A DNA stretch of 64,000 nucleotides from Solanum dulcamara. Its lineage: Eukaryota; Streptophyta; Magnoliopsida; Solanales; Solanaceae. The stretch spans positions 11,348,449-11,412,448 of the forward strand of contig NC_077244.1 of the NCBI RefSeq assembly GCF_947179165.1, written 5' to 3'. Position numbers and translations under genes: made by a program. Below are positions 13,590-24,304 of this stretch, in pieces; the first letter of the stretch is position 1; the number at the start of each line of letters is the position of its first letter. The notes under the pieces are model-generated. The model searched no databases, was not told the DNA's origin, and saw only the letters and a program-made list of their open reading frames with translations.

Positions 13590-14190
13590 ATAATTATGAT
13601 ATTTGAGGAGAGGAGATTAGCAGAGTTGCTTATTGGTATGACCACACTTTGTTTCTTTGTTAGAAGCAAGGGTTCGGAGCACAAGAATCATGACCCAATT
13701 ACCTTTAATTATGAGGATCATCATGACCACAACTCTTTCCATAATAATGCGATGATAATATCTCTCCATATGTTAAATTGTAATGTTAAATATGTGTTAA
13801 TGATCCAGGTATCTCTACCAATATAATCTAGGTTTGGATCCTCAAAGATATAAACATATTCTTGGAGGCTATAATCCTACCAACCCACATCAAGGGGGTC
13901 ATCCAAAAAACTTATTTGACATGGTGGATGGTGACATGTCATACAACATAATCTTGGGAAGAGCATGTATACACCATATGCAGGTGATTTGTTTGACTAT
14001 TATCCAGGTTTTGGTCTTAGCCTAGAACTTAGACATAAACTCGTTGATTTTTTAAAGGCTAACACAAATTGCTTTGACTGGTCATATATAGATTTAAAAA
14101 AATCTTGCAAAATGTGGAAATGCACAAGCTCAACATGGATCCGATGTCCTCTATTAAAACAAAAGAAATGACTACTCTCCTTCAATCGTA
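13590..14190 (+). pseudogene. Tat/Ogre-type gypsy protease to RT fragment
   Basis: Three short blocks resemble the protease region of large plant gypsy elements. The first, about 13690-13810, reads PITFNYEDH then MIISLHMLNCNVKYVLM. Just after it a frame change exposes an active-site-like DPGISTNII near 13808-13834. The second, about 13917-13979, reads MVDGDMSYNIILGRACIH, matching the family block DGDMxYNxILGRxWIH. The third, 14008-14170, resembles the segment leading into RT (LVDFLKANTNCFDWS). Frame changes separate the blocks. The remainder of the parent element was not recognised, so this is a fragment. Confidence 0.6.
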
Positions 14191-14214
14191 CCTAGTTCGT
14201 TAAGGAGGAGGTAA

Positions 14215-15716
14215 GTAAGTTCATTGTAATTGTGATTGTGCATATTGGTTGTGATTGATGGTTGGATCGGGTATCATACTGGTACATTAATAATTTGTGT
14301 TTGGTTTCCATGAGAGGACCGGAAATGTGTTATTGTAATCATGTGGGACTAGGAGTGTTCATGGTTCGATTTGGGTCGGTTATTGATTAAAACCATAACC
14401 AAATCAATTTAATCGGTTTTTAAATGTCTAAAACCATAATCAAACCAAGTAAAATAATAACCACCGGTTTGGTTATTGTCGATTTGGTTCAGTTTAGTTC
14501 GGTTTTTTGGTTTATGACTAGTCGGGATAATTCAAATATTCTCTCTCTACATTCTTCAAATTTCTTATGAAACTCTTTTTTCCTCACGGCCACAAGGGCG
14601 AACTTTGTTGCATATTGAGGGAAAGACATGTTGATGGCAAATCAGGTGGACCAAACTTGCAACGCAGTTTAGATTTAAAAGAACAAGTCAAACAGATGTT
14701 TCAAAATACAAACGACTTTGTCCATTAAAATGAAAAAATTACATAATTAAACTAAACTAACTAGATAATCCATAATATAATCAAAAGTACTTCGAACATC
14801 TTAAATCAATAATTAAAAGGTATAAAATATCTTTAATTATTTATGAAAACCTAATATTATACATATAAATAATTATAAATTTTATGTATATGCTTATCGG
14901 TTTGGTTCGGTTATTTATTCGGTTATTTTTTACTATAACCATAACCAAACCAAATATTATCGGTTTTTCAAATTTAAAACCAAACTAAAGCAAATATCGA
15001 TTTTTTTATTTGGTTTGATTAAATTTTCGATTTGGTTTTGGTTTTAACCAAAACTGTGAACATCCCTATGTGGGACATGTTTTATGCATTGGTTAAGTTA
15101 AGATTTGTGACTGAGAGTCTATATCTATTGTGACTTGTTGAAATATGCATTGACTTGTATTACCGTTTTGTGGTTACTTATTTACATTCTATCTTGAAAC
15201 TGGCTGTGTAATCCTACCAGTACAATAAGGTTTGTGTAGTGATATTGCATTTACTTTTTTTTTGTTGAGTACAGGGCATATTCAAGCGGTTGTTGAGAGA
15301 CCTCAATTGTGAGTCTTCCACGATCTGAATCCTATGGTGAGCTATTTCGTTCAGGATGTCGTGGATTCTTTTTATTTCTATATCCATCTCTTTGGACACA
15401 GACACTTTAGACTTGCATTTGTGTTTTCTTGTTGGGGTTGTATCCCTTTTTTATTCTAGACTTTGATAGAGTTTTGGTACCATGACTTTTAGGTTCTAGG
15501 GGATATTTTCTACAAGATGTTTTTGATTATTCGATTGAGTTTATGGAAACTCAAGCTTTTGATTATTTAAAATTATTTTCTTAAGTGTTTTATTACATGA
15601 GTTGGGCATTATGAATGGTTTGCAAATTAAGTTGGGTTAGAAATTGATTCTTCCAATGGAGAGTTAGTACCAGAGGGTTAGTGTGGGTGCCACATACGGC
15701 GGTTTGGGTCATGACA
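14215..15716 (+). repeat. Probable old gypsy LTR remnant
   Basis: The segment ends GTTTGGGTCATGACA at 15716. This matches the usual 3' end of several Solanaceae gypsy LTRs (GGTTTGGGTCGTGACA). It is interrupted by the MITE at 14350-15068. The left edge is not defined and no partner LTR was found, so the assignment is tentative. Confidence 0.4.
14350..15068. mobile_element. hAT-type MITE
   Basis: The ends are imperfect inverted repeats: TAGGAGTGTTCATGGTT at the left, TAGGGATGTTCACAGTT when the right end is reverse-complemented. A perfect 8-bp TSD TGTGGGAC sits at 14342-14349 and 15069-15076. The 719-bp body is A/T-rich with repeated TTTGGTT/AACCAAA motifs and no transposase. The TAGG ends and 8-bp TSD fit a non-autonomous hAT element. 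A second family member lies at 55876-56556. Confidence 0.85.
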
Positions 15717-16363
15717 GAAATGACCCCGTGAAGAAGGATCTTGTAGTTGGGTTGGTTTCTGAACATCCTTTATAGAATATTTCCCTCAAGGGAGAATCTG
15801 TCATCACGTCAAAAGATAGCTTGCAGCGGTATCCAAGTATTACACGAATCAATCTCGAAATCATAGCCAAATCTTAGGCAAGTGATAATTCTCAAGTGTT
15901 ATTCAGAATAGCTTTTAGGGTATATACTAGGGATTTTGTATTACTATTTTTAAGAATATCGTGCTATAAGTAAATCCTTGCAGGGGAGAAGATAGCATCT
16001 CATTCTTTCACCTGTAATACACGATCTTTGTTTAAGAGTGGACTATACAATTTTCCTTGCTTTGATTAATTCTTGCATCTCAAATGAAAATACATCTTGT
16101 AACATGACTCTTTGAGAGAGTAAATAAATATAAAGATAAGTACATCTTGCATCTCAAATTAAAATATATACTTTAGTTATTTTATAAAACTAGATCATTC
16201 TATAGTTATTTTATAAACTAGATCATTTAAAAATATTAGAATGTAAGTATCCAAATAATCTACACATTCCATGGATAATTTCGTAAGAAGCAGAATTTCG
16301 TAAGTAGCATGATCCAATGAGGAAACATAAATTAATTATAAATATATTAATTCTGAAGGAGGA
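15717..16363. other. Unassigned A/T-rich sequence
   Basis: No coding region or recognisable element is seen. A short imperfect tandem copy occurs near 16150-16235 (TAGTTATTTTATAAA then CTAGATCATT). Confidence 0.3.
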
Positions 16364-19323
16364 TGTAGACAGTGAAATTGTATTGATAAATCCATATTAA
16401 ATTTTGAATTAATCCTTAATTCATGATATATTGACAAAGTCAAATTATTGGTTAATAAAATTAGATCAATATTTAAGTTAAAATTATATGACTTAAATAA
16501 AGTCCAAATTATATTTGGGTCAGTCTGTTAAACTGACAAGACGAGTCCAACTCATGCTCTTCAAACCCAAGGTTTTGTAAAATTACTTAAAGACCAGAAT
16601 ACCCCCAAAATCCTAGCTCACACGTATATAAAGGGGTCTTCATAATACCACAAAGATAGAGAAAAAGAAAGAACAAGAACAAAAATACATAGAAAAATTA
16701 TGCTCTTCAAAGGTGATCCGCAAGTCTGCAGCATACAAAGAAATCTTTATGTTCAAGTGTTGAGGCATAAGTATTCTATCAAATCAAGACCAAAGTAAGA
16801 CTCTTGAATTGATAATCGCGAAGAGGAGAATTAGGGGATTACTGTAACATCCCAAATTTATTTTGCCAAGACTCGAACCATTCTTTATATATGTGTAGAC
16901 TCGAACTGAATGACTTGTAATTTTATATATGAGTTAGGATAAATTCCTAAGTATTTTAAGGGTATTAGATGTGATTTATGGTCATAAGGGATCCCTAAAA
17001 TCAAGCCAAGTCCAAAGAATTTCTATCGGCTAAGTTTCCGAATGAGTTCGTATAAGGGTCAACTTCAAATGCTCATATATCCTAAATTATAATGGATTGA
17101 GTGGACCATGACCTATCAAATTAAAGGTATCTCAGGCTTCTTTCAAACACCACCAATATTGCAATTTTTAGAGTTTGTAGTAAAAAGTTAAGATCATTTT
17201 ACTGAAGCATGTCCGGACAGGACAATTCGGCGAGCTCACCAGCCAATTTGGCGACTCGCTGAATAGTTCGGCGAACCATGACCTAGCTAGACGAATAGTG
17301 CCCCGAAATCCTTTAGAAATTGTCAGATGGGTCAAGCTAAAGCACCATTTGGCAACTCGCCGAATAGGTCGGCGAGGAGACCTCCAGCTCGCTGAAATTG
17401 CCGACGGGATTAATTAAAAGGTGATTTTTCTCAATCTTTCAACCTAATAATATTCTTATACGTAGAGATACTCTCAAAATCGCAAATTCTCCTTCTCCCA
17501 AAGATCAAGAACTTCAATAAAGGGATTTTTCCAATATTGGGAGATCTAAAGACTCCAAGTTTAAGATCTCCTTCACAAATCCATAGATTGGTTTCTCAAC
17601 TTCAACATACAAGGTTTCAAACCCAACACTTTTATCCAATAACTCCTAAGATTCATATATGTAAGGCTAACACAATGTTGGAACGAGTTCATCCACGTGC
17701 CCCTTCATCTTTATTGATTCAAGTTGAGTTGAGCTAGAGTTTTCGAGTTCCTTGAATTAAATTCTTGAGTTATCTATTGTCTTTTGGGTTCCTTGTACAT
17801 ATTAAAAATACGTATTGATGTTTTTCATGGGTTGAGTATTTGATTTGGATGCATGTTCATGTCTTCATTCACATGAACCCTAATTGAAAATTATATTTAA
17901 TTTTGAGCATTGATTGTACAAGACTTTGAGTTTTCACATAAGTTGATTTTTTTTTATTATTTTGAACATGGATATCTTGGGCATAAATGATGGTTTGAGA
18001 TAAAATTTTAATGAGTTGTGATTGATTTTCAAAAATATATTTCTGAAAGAACTTGATGATTTCAGAATTAGTCAAGCCCAAGTTGAATTGAAAGAGTCTT
18101 TAAAAATTTTAATCATTTTGATCATGATTTCGCTATGCATTATTTTGAGTCAAAATTGCATGTTTTAAAGAGATTTAAATGAGTTGAGTATTTAATCTCA
18201 ATAAGTGGATTTGATTGAGTTGATTTAAAAGAGCATAATGATTGAGATGAGATTGAATTTTGATTGGAGTCCAATGAGACTAGTCAAAAGTTTTAATTGA
18301 ACTAATTTGTTTAAGTTGCATGAGAATTTTGAGTTTTGGAAGTAGTATCGAGCACCGAATTGAGAGGGAGTAAAACTCAATAACTACATAGCCAGCGTAG
18401 GAGAGGATTAGACCATTAAAGTCGGATGTTTCCCTATTTCATTGTCCTTAAAAGATAGGACTTGATTGATTGGTGGATCCAGATTGGTAGATTTGTCATT
18501 TACCTTGGAAAGTATTGAATGGACGTGGCAATGATGTCGGTTCATTATGCATCACCTACTTATAGGTGGTGGGATTGTTGTCGGTTAAGAGAGACTCTCA
18601 GATTGTGCATGAAAGTATATGACATGTTTTGAACATGTTGCATATTACCGAGTCCTTAAAGCATTGTTATATTTTATACTTGCATATCATACTGAGTTGG
18701 ATGAGTTTCATTCTATGTTGAGTACCTTTGATGTATTGTTATTTTATTCTGCCATATTACATACTCGTACATTCCACGTAGTGACGTCCATTTCGGCCTG
18801 CATCATCAACAGGCGCTTCATTGAAGATCTATTTCTTTTTTGATAGTGGTGAGACCTCTTTGCCTTTGGAGGAATCATATTCATTCTTTCCATTGCTTAT
18901 GAGTATTTTTTTTGAGGTAGCCATAAACTTTTTATTGGCACCATTTAGGTAGTAGAGATAGAGGCTTCATATACTATATAGTGATAGATTTATTTTGATG
19001 TCTTTAACTCTTGATTAGTTTTCTTTCAAACTATGTTTTTGATTTGAATGATGGAGATTGATGATTGAGTTTGCCCACTAAGATTTATTTTTCTCTTAAA
19101 CTAAGTCTTCCGCTGAATCAATGAATGTGTGATCAAGCCAAGTGGTTCACTTGGGGGAGCCATCAATGACTTCTTAGTGCCGATCACGCCTAGATTATCC
19201 TCTCGGGGCATGATAATTACATATTTCTTTCTAAAGATTTCATAAAGATTGTAACCTTCGCATACCTTCGAATATAAATATCATTGTTTGTCTCTATTTT
19301 CCTTTCTTGATTGCTACTTTTCA
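16364..19323 (+). repeat. 5' LTR of the non-autonomous element, interrupted by a solo LTR
   Basis: It begins TGTAGACAG and matches 23552-24136 along its length once the 2.4 kb insert at 16843-19220 is removed (for example GATAATCGCGAAGAGGAGAA just before the insert). The end near 19323 (TTTTCA) is approximate; it could extend to 19332. Confidence 0.75.
16843..19215 (+). repeat. Solo gypsy LTR
   Basis: It starts TGTAACATCCC and ends CATGATA. It is flanked by a perfect 5-bp TSD ATTAC (16838-16842 and 19216-19220), and no internal retroelement sequence is attached. The U3-like start matches the LTR of the minus-strand gypsy element (GAGTTAGGATAAATTCCTAA region). Its later part shares the CGAGCACCGAATTG and TAGCCAGCGTAGGA blocks with both gypsy elements here. 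Solo LTRs arise by recombination between the two LTRs of one element. Confidence 0.88.
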
Positions 19324-19348
19324 GAAATGCAACTTAGTCGCTTAGAAA

Positions 19349-19367
19349 TTGGCATGCCTAGTGGGAC
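19349..19367 (+). other. Candidate primer binding region
   Basis: TTGGCATGCCTAGTGGGAC lies just downstream of the left LTR. It resembles the TTGGCACGCCCAGTGGGAC stretch often found at this place in Solanaceae gypsy-like elements. I did not identify the tRNA. Confidence 0.45.
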
Positions 19368-19422
19368 AATGTTTACCTCTCATCTCTTCTCTTCAAAATA
19401 ATCAAAGTTCAAGAACACTAAG

Positions 19423-20929
19423 ATGGCTTCTAAAAAGTTTAATTTGAAATCTGCATTTGCATCTGTATCTGCATCCGCATCCGCAATAAACTATTGGATA
19501 TGAATCTTCTCTTCAAGATTTAAAAAATATCAATATGGAAGCAATGAATATAGACTCTGAATACGATTCTTTGGAGGATTTTGACTCCACAAATGTCTTG
19601 AAAATTGCCATGAAAATTGTTGGCTGAATTAGAAGGAGTAAATCTATAATGAGGGAACAACAAGTGCATCAAGCACTATCCAAGTCATCTCATGTTCTCA
19701 ATTTATCTTCTCTAAAAGAAAAAAATATCCTCTCTATATGTGCTAAAAGAGGGAGCAACATCGTTGAGGCGGTTGAAAGAAATTTGGATCGACTAAGACT
19801 ATCACAAAAATGATATCGTTAGTCTAATGATCCTTTCATGCATGATGACGATGATGTCTTAAGCACTAAATCTGATCCGATCTTTCCTTATGTCACTTCT
19901 CAATCCAGCTCTATCCTTGTGATGTACTCATTTTTCATCATCCTCTATGATGGTTGTGCAAGCGATGGTGATCAAAATTTCCACCATAGAAGAACAACTT
20001 GCAAATTTGACAAAAGCAGTTTAAGGCTTATCAAAGTACATCAAGGGTCAAGATGTCCAAATTACCAATGTGACAAATATGATGAAGAATATGGAGGAAG
20101 GAGAATCCACTCAATTATGTGCAAAGCTTCATGAAATGCAAGAGAAAAGAGAGTTCTTCACAAAATAAAAACAGCAATCAAGGAGTTTTAAGTGTCTGCG
20201 AAAGGTCTGATTCCTGTTAACCAACTGAAAGACTTCATCATAGAGGCTATCAAAGATAAATCTGAGTCCATATCCAAATCTCCTATCACATATGTAAAGT
20301 CATATTCTCAAAGAATTGATAACCTAAAAGTACATGTTGGCTATCATCATCCTAAGTTGCAGCAATTCGACGGCAAGGGAAATTCAAAATAACAGGTAGT
20401 GCACTTTGTCAAAACTTACAATAATGTTGGAACATATAGTGATTATCTTGTTAAGCAGTTTGTTCGATCTCTTACAGTAATTGCTTTTGACTAGTACATA
20501 GATCTTGAATCTGGTTTTATCGATAGCTGAGAGTAGATGAAGCAACAATTCTTTAAGAGTCTCTATATCATAAGGCGTATTGTGAGTATGATAGAACTTA
20601 CTAACGCCCGCCAAAGAAATGATGAGCAAGCCATTGACTTCATCAATTGCTTGAGGAGCTTGAGCCTCAACTCCAAAGATCTCCTTAGTGAAACTTCCCG
20701 GATCGAAATATGCATCCAAGGTATGCATTAGGATCTTCGTTACATATTGCAAGGCATTAAACCTAAAATATTTGAAGAACTAGCAACTCATGCCCATGAT
20801 ATAGAACTGATTATGGCTACAAATGGCGATCAAGAGTTGTTTAACTTCAAGTCTTATGAAGAAAGTGTACATGATATTGAGGATGAGGACAATTTTTCAT
20901 CCGAAATCAAAATTAAAGAGTCTATGTAA
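19423..20929 (+). pseudogene. Degenerate gag of the non-autonomous element
   Basis: ATG at 19423 opens MASKKFNLKSAFASVSAS, then stops. The gag signal returns in pieces: a coiled, charged region near 19960-20160 in shifted frames, then MSAKGLIPVNQLKDFIIEAI (20192 on). Next comes the typical block PKLQQFDGKGNSK near 20350-20390 and RQRNDEQAIDFINCLRSLSL near 20609-20668. [14 protein letters not shown] (20759 on) precedes the final stop at 20927-20929. At least four frame changes or stops are seen. In intact relatives, pol would follow this gag; here tandem repeats follow directly. Assignment rests on recalled family blocks. Confidence 0.7.
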
Positions 20930-20934
20930 GTTGA

Positions 20935-21315
20935 CATGCTCCTCGATGCACGAGCCTAAAATGCATGCCATAAAGCTCATCAAATTCGAGCTAAATCTTC
21001 ATGTCATAAAGCTCATCAAATTCGAGCAAAGTCTTCAAGCCATGAAACTTCTCAAATTCAAGATAAGTCCTCAAGTCGTAATGCTCCTCAAATCCGAGCA
21101 AAGTCTTCAAATTTCAAAGCTCATCAATTCTGAGCTACGTCTTCAAGTCATAAAGCTTCTCAAATTCAAGTTGTGTTCAAATTGTGATGCTCTTCAAATT
21201 TGATCAAAATCCTTAAGTTTCAAAGCTCATAAAATTTGAGAAAAATCTTCAGGTCAAAATGCTCCTCGATGCACGAGCCTAAAATGCATGTCATGAAACT
21301 TATCAAATTCGAGCC
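20935..21315 (+). repeat. Tandem array, 36-bp unit, about 10 copies
   Basis: The consensus unit is close to CATAAAGCTCATCAAATTCG plus AGCAAAGTCTTCAAGT. Copies run head to tail with point differences and a few 1-2 bp indels. The first and tenth units share a variant (CTCCTCGATGCACGAGCC), hinting at higher-order duplication. A unit of 12 codons could keep a frame, but indels break it. Confidence 0.8.
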
Positions 21316-21439
21316 ATAAGCGAGCCTCTATCTTAAGCATGGGGGCATATTTTGAAGTCTGATTTGTGAAGTTGATAAGCCAAGTAGTTTCTCTCCTAAA
21401 CTAGGACAGACTACACCAAAATCTTTTTCTCGCCAAAGC

Positions 21440-22165
21440 CGAAACTCTAGAGAAAGAGACACAAAGTGTGGTTCTTCATCAACATCAAAACTTAAAGAAA
21501 TATGAACTAAGTATAGTTTTCTCCAAAGACGCAACTACAGAGGAAGAGGCACATAGTGTGGTTCATCGCCAAAGTCGGGACTTAGAGAAAGATCTAAGTG
21601 TGGTTTTTGCTAAAGCTGCATTTGCAGAGGAAGAGACACAAAGTATGGTTCATCGCCAAAGTTGTGACTTAGAGAAAGATACACTAAGTGTGGTTTTCTT
21701 CAAACCTGCAACTATAGAAGAAGATGCACTAAGTGTGGTTCATTACTAAAGCCGCAACTCCAAAAGAAGATGCACCAAGTGTGGTTCGTGGCCATCAAAG
21801 CCAAAATTACAGAGAATGATCCAGTAAGTGCGGTTCTCATCAAAGCCGCAACTACAGAAAAATATACACTAAGTGTGGTTCATTACTAAATTCGCAACTC
21901 CAAAAAAATACATCAAGTGCGATTCGTCACTATCAAAGCCACAATTACATAAAAAATGCACCAAGTGTGGTTCGTCCTTAAAGCCAAAACTGAAAAAGAA
22001 GATACATCATGTTTGGTTCGTGATCAAAGCCATAAATAAAAAAGAAGATGCACCAAGTGTGATTCTTCACCACCAAAGCCACAATTACAAAAAAAATGCA
22101 TTGTGGTTCGTCATCAAGGCCACAACTATAAACGAAGATGCACCAAGTGGTTCCTCGCAAATTAT
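21440..22165 (+). repeat. Tandem array, about 46-bp unit, about 15 copies
   Basis: The unit contains CAAAGCCGCAACTACAGA, then GAAGATGCACCAAGTGTGGT and TCGTCAT. Length varies from about 44 to 54 bp. Because the unit is not a multiple of three, the reading frame rotates, which creates the several short overlapping ORFs seen here. They are not taken as genes. Confidence 0.78.
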
Positions 22166-22499
22166 GGATTACCCCTCATATTTGTTTTGCATATAATATA
22201 GAGACTGTTTACTATCCATTGTAAACCTATAAAAAAAAGGGGAAAAAAGAGGTGATATGTCTCACGGTGCCAATAGCACGAAGCTTCAAATCGGCATGGT
22301 AAAAATTGTGTCATGTACTCTCACGCTTGTCATGATGAATATAGTCCTATTTTCTTAAAAAACTTTTGTGTTTTCTCTCCATATAGGTGATGAAATATGT
22401 ATCAATCAATACATAAATCAACATGCGGCTCTTCGGCAAAGATGCAGAGAAATGAACTCACGAATGTTGTCCAAAGTCATACCAAAGTCAATTGTATCG

Positions 22500-23040
22500 C
22501 TAACTTTTAAAAAATTAATTTCAGTCTTTGATAAGGAATTTGGCTTTGATCTATATATATGTTGTATAATTTGAAGTCTAGTTTCTATATATTTGAGTAT
22601 CACATCATTCGGACACTCCTACACCAAGATACGAATGTTTCGGTAAGACTCCACATATCTGAACAATAAATTATTAGATCTGAAGACCAATTTCAAAATT
22701 TGATTTTGGTCAATTCATGAGGATTTTTACCTTGATTTTTGGATATGTTGTAGATGTTGAAGTCTAGTTTCTATAGAATTAAGTCTCTCATCATTCAGAT
22801 TCTCCTACACCAAGAAATATACGTTTTGGTGAGACTGCATAGAGCTGTGAACAAAAAAAAGACATATTTGATAGCAAATTTCAAAAATTAAATTCCATCA
22901 ATTGATAAAGAATTTGACTTTGATTTTCACATATTTTGTACATATGTGAGTCTAGTTTGCGAAAAATTAAATGGATCATGATTTCAATATTTTTACAATA
23001 AGATATGAATTTTCTACCGCAAGTGTGTTGAGCTGAAAAA
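22500..23040 (+). repeat. Tandem array, about 175-bp unit, three diverged copies
   Basis: Each copy runs through a TTTGATAAGGAATTTG-like start, a GTCTAGTTT block and a CACCAAGATA(C/T)GAAT-like block, ending near a run of A residues. The copies begin near 22510, 22700 and 22885. The third is the most diverged. Confidence 0.65.
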
Positions 23041-23164
23041 AAGTGATAAAAATTAAAAAAAACATTACTTGATGGAGATGCATCTGATTGAGTTTAACGA
23101 TGGCGCAAATTGACAATCAACCATCGTAAGATCATGGGTATTTGTAGATATCAAAAGTTCATAA

Positions 23165-23455
23165 CTTTTGTTCCTACAAATTATGGAATAACAATAGTTG
23201 AAACCATGTTATGGTAAATTATTTTAGGAACCAAATTATGGTAAGTTTCCATAGGAATCAAGTTATGGAAAATTCCATAGGAATATAAAATTATGGAAAA
23301 TTTCACTGGGTTCAAATATAGAAAGTTTTGAAAAAAAATTGTTCCTATAAATTATGGAAAAACTGCAGTTAGAACCAAATTATGGCAAGTTTCTATTGGA
23401 AACAAATTATGGAAAATTTCCATTGGACTCAAATATGGTTGTTTTGAAAAGTGTC
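23165..23455 (+). repeat. Tandem array, about 30-bp unit, about 9 copies
   Basis: The unit is near AACCAAATTATGGAAAGTTT plus CCATAGG, repeated with variants up to the polypurine tract region of the element. Confidence 0.7.
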
Positions 23456-23551
23456 CTACGAAAAAAAAATCTACTTCACAATACTTCAAGCCTTTTTTTT
23501 GAAGGTTCGACAAGTCGAGTACCCCCCAAAAGCCTCGAAGCAGGGGGCATT

Positions 23552-24136
23552 TGTAGACATTGATATTTTATTAATAAATTCATATTAAATTTTAGATTAA
23601 TCCTTAAATTCATGATATATTGACCAAGTCAAATTATTGTTTAATAGAGTTGGATCAATATTTAAGTTAAAATTATATGACTTAAATAAAGTTCAAATTA
23701 TATTTGGATCAGTCTGTTAAGCTGATAAGACGATCCCAACTCATGCTCTTCAAGCCCAAGGTTTTCTAAAATTACTTAAAGAATAAAAATACCCCAAAAA
23801 CTCTAGTTCACACCTATATAATGGGGTCTTCATAATACTATAAAGGCAGAGAAAAAGAAAGAACAAGAACAAAAATACATAGAAAAGTTATGATCTTCAA
23901 AAGTGATCCGCATGTCTTCCGCATACAAAGAAGTCTTCGTCTCCAAGGATTGAGCCACAAGTATTCCATCAAATCAATAACAAAGTAAGACTCTTGAATT
24001 GATAATCGCGAAGAGGAGAATCAGGAGATTACATCTTTCTTTCTAAAAATTTCATAAAGATTGTAACCTTTGCACATATTCAAATATAAATATCATTATT
24101 TGTTGCTATTTTCCTTTCTTGATTGCTATTTTTTAA
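23552..24136 (+). repeat. 3' LTR of the non-autonomous element
   Basis: It starts TGTAGACAT directly after the polypurine tract at 23539-23551 and aligns with the split left LTR. The right end is placed near 24136 (TTTTTTAA), uncertain by about 10 bp. Confidence 0.75.
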
Positions 24137-24304
24137 GAACGAACGAGGAAAATATTTATAAATATATTAAATTTGGAGGAAGCAAGTGGCCTCAAGGGAG
24201 AGTAAATGGACTCACTCAACTTACTTTAAATTAAATATAAAAAAGTTGACAAATTCTCACTGTTTAAGATGAGGGGCCATAAAACAATCTCTGTCTCTAT
24301 TATC

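Larger units (their letters stand above)
16364..24143 (+). mobile_element. Non-autonomous LTR retrotransposon with gag but no pol
   Basis: Two related LTRs of about 580 bp (16364-16842 resuming 19221-19323, and 23552-24136) bracket a 4.2 kb interior. The interior has a candidate primer site, a degenerate gag, four tandem arrays and a polypurine tract directly before the right LTR (AGCAGGGGGCATT, 23539-23551). No RT, RNase H or integrase was found on either strand. The 3' border is uncertain: GAGGA before the left LTR recurs at 24144-24148, which would put the element end at 24143. The architecture resembles a LARD-type element needing proteins from a partner; this is inference. Confidence 0.75.

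Noticed and set aside
17537..18843. Short ORFs that could be host genes
   Set aside because: All lie inside the solo gypsy LTR and lack any domain or splice structure.
20935..22165. CRISPR-like look of regular repeats
   Set aside because: Units are contiguous and diverged with no unique spacers, in a plant retroelement; these are minisatellites.
21468..22196. Repetitive ORFs across the 46-bp array
   Set aside because: The unit is not a multiple of three and frames change every copy, so no stable protein is encoded.
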